DNA of 8,036 nt from positions 1-8,036 of the forward strand of contig VGJA01000040.1 of assembly GCA_016867655.1 (NCBI GenBank). Reading direction: 5' to 3'. Source of the stretch: Candidatus Altarchaeales archaeon (GTDB lineage: Archaea; Altiarchaeota; Altiarchaeia; IMC4; SCGC-AAA252-I15). The notes beneath the pieces are model-generated. The model did no database searches and had not been told where the DNA came from. It saw nothing but the letters and a program-made list of their open reading frames with translations. This document shows positions 6,353 to 8,036 of the stretch, piece by piece (position 1 is the stretch's first letter; each line of letters opens with the position of its first letter). Both the position numbers and the translations under genes were made by a program.

Positions 6353-6363
6353 AAACTTAAGAA
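6353..6363 (+). promoter_or_regulatory. Weak TATA-like element ahead of the coiled-coil gene
   Basis: AAACTTAAGAA, last of four occurrences in the repeat array (6197, 6240, 6310 and 6353), is centred about 23 bases before the ATG at 6381. It resembles the herA box (CTTAAATTA) but sits slightly too close for the usual spacing. The copy at 6310-6320 would instead give a leader of roughly 40 bases. No ribosome binding site is visible. Tentative. Confidence 0.25.
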
Positions 6364-6380
6364 TAAAACCAAGAATCAGA

Positions 6381-7589
6381 ATGGTAAGCGAAGATTTGGA
6401 GGAAAGGATGGAATGGCGCAAGATTATGGAGCGTGAGCGCCAGAGGAAGGAGGGCCTTGAAGAATTGAGGAGGGTGATGGAGTCCACAGAGAAGCAGGAG
6501 TCTAAGGGTCCTAAGGACCTTCTCAAGCTTCTTGTGAAGGCGGGCGAGATAAGAACTGAGGAAGCAGCCGGGATTTTGATGGTGGAGAGGGAGACTTTAG
6601 ACAAGTGGTCTAAGGCGCTTGAAAAACGCGGTTATGTCGAAATAGAAAACCCGAAAACCCAGGGCGAAAAGCTCAAGCCAACGGCTTTCTTGTTGACTAG
6701 AGTGAAGGCTATGAACGAGAAGAGCAGGAGGCAGATTCTTGAAGAAGAACTGGGGGAAGAAAGGCAGGAGCTTTTGGATAAACAACAGGAGTTGTCTGAA
6801 GAAAGGAAGGAAAGACTGGTTTTGGAGGAAAAGCTAGAGAACGTAAACGAGGAGGCGAAGAAAAAGCAGGCTGAAGTTGATATAGAAAAAAACAGGGTGG
6901 AGGAACTGCAGAAAAGATTGTTTGAGCTTGAGAGGAAGACTAAGGCAGCGTCCACAGAAGAAGTAGAGGCGCTGAAGTCAGATTTGGAGAAAGAACACCT
7001 GGAGAGGATTAAAATCGAGGAACAATTGAAGAAAGAACACGAGCTGCTGACTGAACTGCAGAAAAAGATGGCTGAACAACATTCAACGCTGGCTGAGGAG
7101 GAAGTTTTGAAGAAAAGGCAGGAACTCTTGGATGAAAGGGAGAAACAGCTTGGGCAGAAGGAGAAGGGGATTGAAGAAGAGGAAGAGGAGCTTAGACTGT
7201 TGTTTGGCGAGGAAAAGGAGGTCAGCGAGATAAAGAAGAAGGGGGTTGAGATAAAGGTCCATGAAGGTGAGCTGTCTAAAAGGGAGTCTCAGGTGGCTGA
7301 AAAAGAGCAGGCAATCAAAAAAACGATGGAAATACTGAAGAGGATAAAGCAAAGACTCATTGGAGAGAAAGCCCAAGTGAAGGAGATGAGCAAGAAACTT
7401 GACGAAAGAGCTAAGGTGATAGAAAAGGAGGAGGCTGAAATAGAAAAAGCGGTGACGTCTGAAATAGAAACCCTGAAGAAGAAGAGAAGGGAACTGGAGG
7501 AACAACTGAAGCAGTCGATGAGTAAGGTGGAGGTTGAGGAAGTGAAGGATGAAGAGCTGACTGACCTTGACGATGTAGATAAGAAATAA
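6381..7589 (+). CDS. Unassigned winged-helix, long coiled-coil protein
   Basis: I do not recognise a named family. The 402-residue protein starts with a charged helical segment (1-40). A probable winged helix-turn-helix follows (about 44-106): helix KDLLKLLVKAG, helix RTEEAAGILM, recognition-like helix ERETLDKWSKALEKRG, then a wing YVEIENPKTQGEKLKPTAFLL. From about 112 to 385 it is an almost unbroken Lys/Glu/Leu/Gln coiled coil with few helix breakers, followed by an acidic tail (EVKDEELTDLDDVDKK). I see no cysteine, signal peptide, membrane span or catalytic motif, so a soluble, elongated, possibly DNA-tethered structural or regulatory protein is inferred. The start ATG lies seven bases after the tandem repeats; M10 (6408) is an alternative. 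The stop overlaps the next gene's start (TAATG), implying co-expression with the RaSEA-like gene. Similarity to SMC proteins would be superficial: there are no ATPase motifs. Confidence 0.88.
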   Translation: MVSEDLEERMEWRKIMERERQRKEGLEELRRVMESTEKQESKGPKDLLKLLVKAGEIRTEEAAGILMVERETLDKWSKALEKRGYVEIENPKTQGEKLKPTAFLLTRVKAMNEKSRRQILEEELGEERQELLDKQQELSEERKERLVLEEKLENVNEEAKKKQAEVDIEKNRVEELQKRLFELERKTKAASTEEVEALKSDLEKEHLERIKIEEQLKKEHELLTELQKKMAEQHSTLAEEEVLKKRQELLDEREKQLGQKEKGIEEEEEELRLLFGEEKEVSEIKKKGVEIKVHEGELSKRESQVAEKEQAIKKTMEILKRIKQRLIGEKAQVKEMSKKLDERAKVIEKEEAEIEKAVTSEIETLKKKRRELEEQLKQSMSKVEVEEVKDEELTDLDDVDKK

Positions 7590-8036
7590 TGGAAAAGCCT
7601 GAATCAATTCTTGTTTTAAAGTCCGGAAGCTGCAACTGGAGGGGATGCATGTTCTGTGGTTACGGAAGAATAGTGGGCTACAAGCCGACTGAAGAAAACG
7701 TTAAAAAAGACTTTGACCTGTTTTTCCAAAACGTTGGAAAGGATGCTGGAACGGTAAAAGTGTTCGGCTCCGGAAGCTTTTTGGACGAGAAGCAGGTGCC
7801 TGCAAGCATGAGAAGGTATTTCATTGAAAAATGCGCTCACATAGGTGTTAAAAACCTTGTCATAGAGTCCAGGCCGGAGCACATAACAGAAAGCAAGCTG
7901 GCTGAATTCAGAAACCTGAACCTCACGGTTGCGATAGGCCTTGAAGCTGCAGACGACCTGATTCTTGAAAAAATAAACAAAGGCTTCAAAGTGAAAGACT
8001 TTGAAGAAGCCGTTGAAAAGCTGAAAAAAGCAAAAG
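7589..8036 (+). CDS. RaSEA-like radical SAM protein, 3'-truncated
   Basis: The reading frame starts at an ATG overlapping the previous stop (TAATG) and stays open to the window end: 149 complete codons. A cysteine cluster C15-x4-C20-x2-C23 in SGSCNWRGCMFCGYG marks a radical SAM [4Fe-4S] site. FGSGSFLDEKQVP, VIESRPEHITESKL and VAIGLEAADDLILEKINKGF match what I know of the archaeosine radical SAM protein RaSEA and its Elp3-like relatives. RaSEA acts with ArcS to turn the preQ0-lysine adduct at tRNA position 15 into archaeosine. The cysteine spacing is tighter than the longer first gap I recall for this family, so a related tRNA-modifying or uncharacterised enzyme remains possible. The C-terminal half is beyond the window. 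Radical SAM membership is secure; the RaSEA assignment is likely but not certain. Confidence 0.78.
   Translation, partial: MEKPESILVLKSGSCNWRGCMFCGYGRIVGYKPTEENVKKDFDLFFQNVGKDAGTVKVFGSGSFLDEKQVPASMRRYFIEKCAHIGVKNLVIESRPEHITESKLAEFRNLNLTVAIGLEAADDLILEKINKGFKVKDFEEAVEKLKKAK

Larger units (their letters stand above)
6265..6374 (+). repeat. Tandem repeat unit, copy 2 (110 bases)
   Basis: Perfect copy of 6152-6261, separated from it by three bases (GGT, 6262-6264) and ending seven bases before the coiled-coil gene start codon. The three junctions of the array read AAGAATCA (6145-6152), AAGAGGTA (6258-6265) and AAGAATCA (6371-6378), i.e. the same eight-base frame with only the middle junction changed. 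This fits a tandem duplication between short direct repeats. Complete identity over 110 non-coding bases suggests a recent event, gene conversion or strong constraint. Confidence 0.95.

Noticed and set aside
6142..6380. CRISPR array or guide-RNA cluster
   Set aside because: Only two units, 110-base repeat with a three-base junction instead of 30-40 base unique spacers, and no C/D or H/ACA box pattern.

Overview
The window is archaeal chromosomal DNA. The gene set is diagnostic: translation factor aIF6, an archaeal-type NMN adenylyltransferase (NadM), a HerA-family DNA translocase, the Hef helicase-nuclease, and a radical SAM protein resembling the archaeosine enzyme RaSEA. Hef and a RaSEA-like protein together point to a euryarchaeal or DPANN lineage; no closer placement can be defended from the sequence alone. 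Several genes begin without a Shine-Dalgarno motif and with an AT-rich TATA-like box about 27 bases upstream of the start codon, which suggests leaderless transcripts.

Layout. Positions 2-589 (+) are the 3' part of the aIF6 gene, whose start lies before the window. It converges with nadM (595-1095, -) across a 5-base gap. A 130-base divergent intergenic region (1096-1225) holds two facing promoter candidates and a long inverted repeat, and leads into herA (1226-2770, +). One base after herA begins a short AroQ-type chorismate mutase gene (2772-3026), which overlaps the prephenate dehydratase gene pheA (3023-3808) by an ATGA. A 104-base intergenic region with a TATA-like box precedes hef (3913-6141).

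Between hef and the next gene (6142-6380) lie two perfect 110-base tandem repeats, each containing a near-perfect inverted repeat able to form a long-loop hairpin. They lead directly into a 402-residue protein with a predicted winged-helix domain and a very long coiled coil (6381-7589). Its stop codon overlaps the start of the RaSEA-like radical SAM gene (7589 to the window end, incomplete).

How the genes relate. AroQ and PheA carry out consecutive steps from chorismate to phenylpyruvate as separate adjacent polypeptides, where many bacteria use a fused P-protein. HerA (end resection, replication-fork processing) and Hef (fork and crosslink repair) are both genome-maintenance enzymes, but they sit in apparently separate transcription units and no NurA nuclease is visible beside HerA. 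The least explained part of the window is 6142-7589: an identical tandem repeat pair with hairpin potential immediately upstream of an unassigned DNA-binding-like coiled-coil protein.
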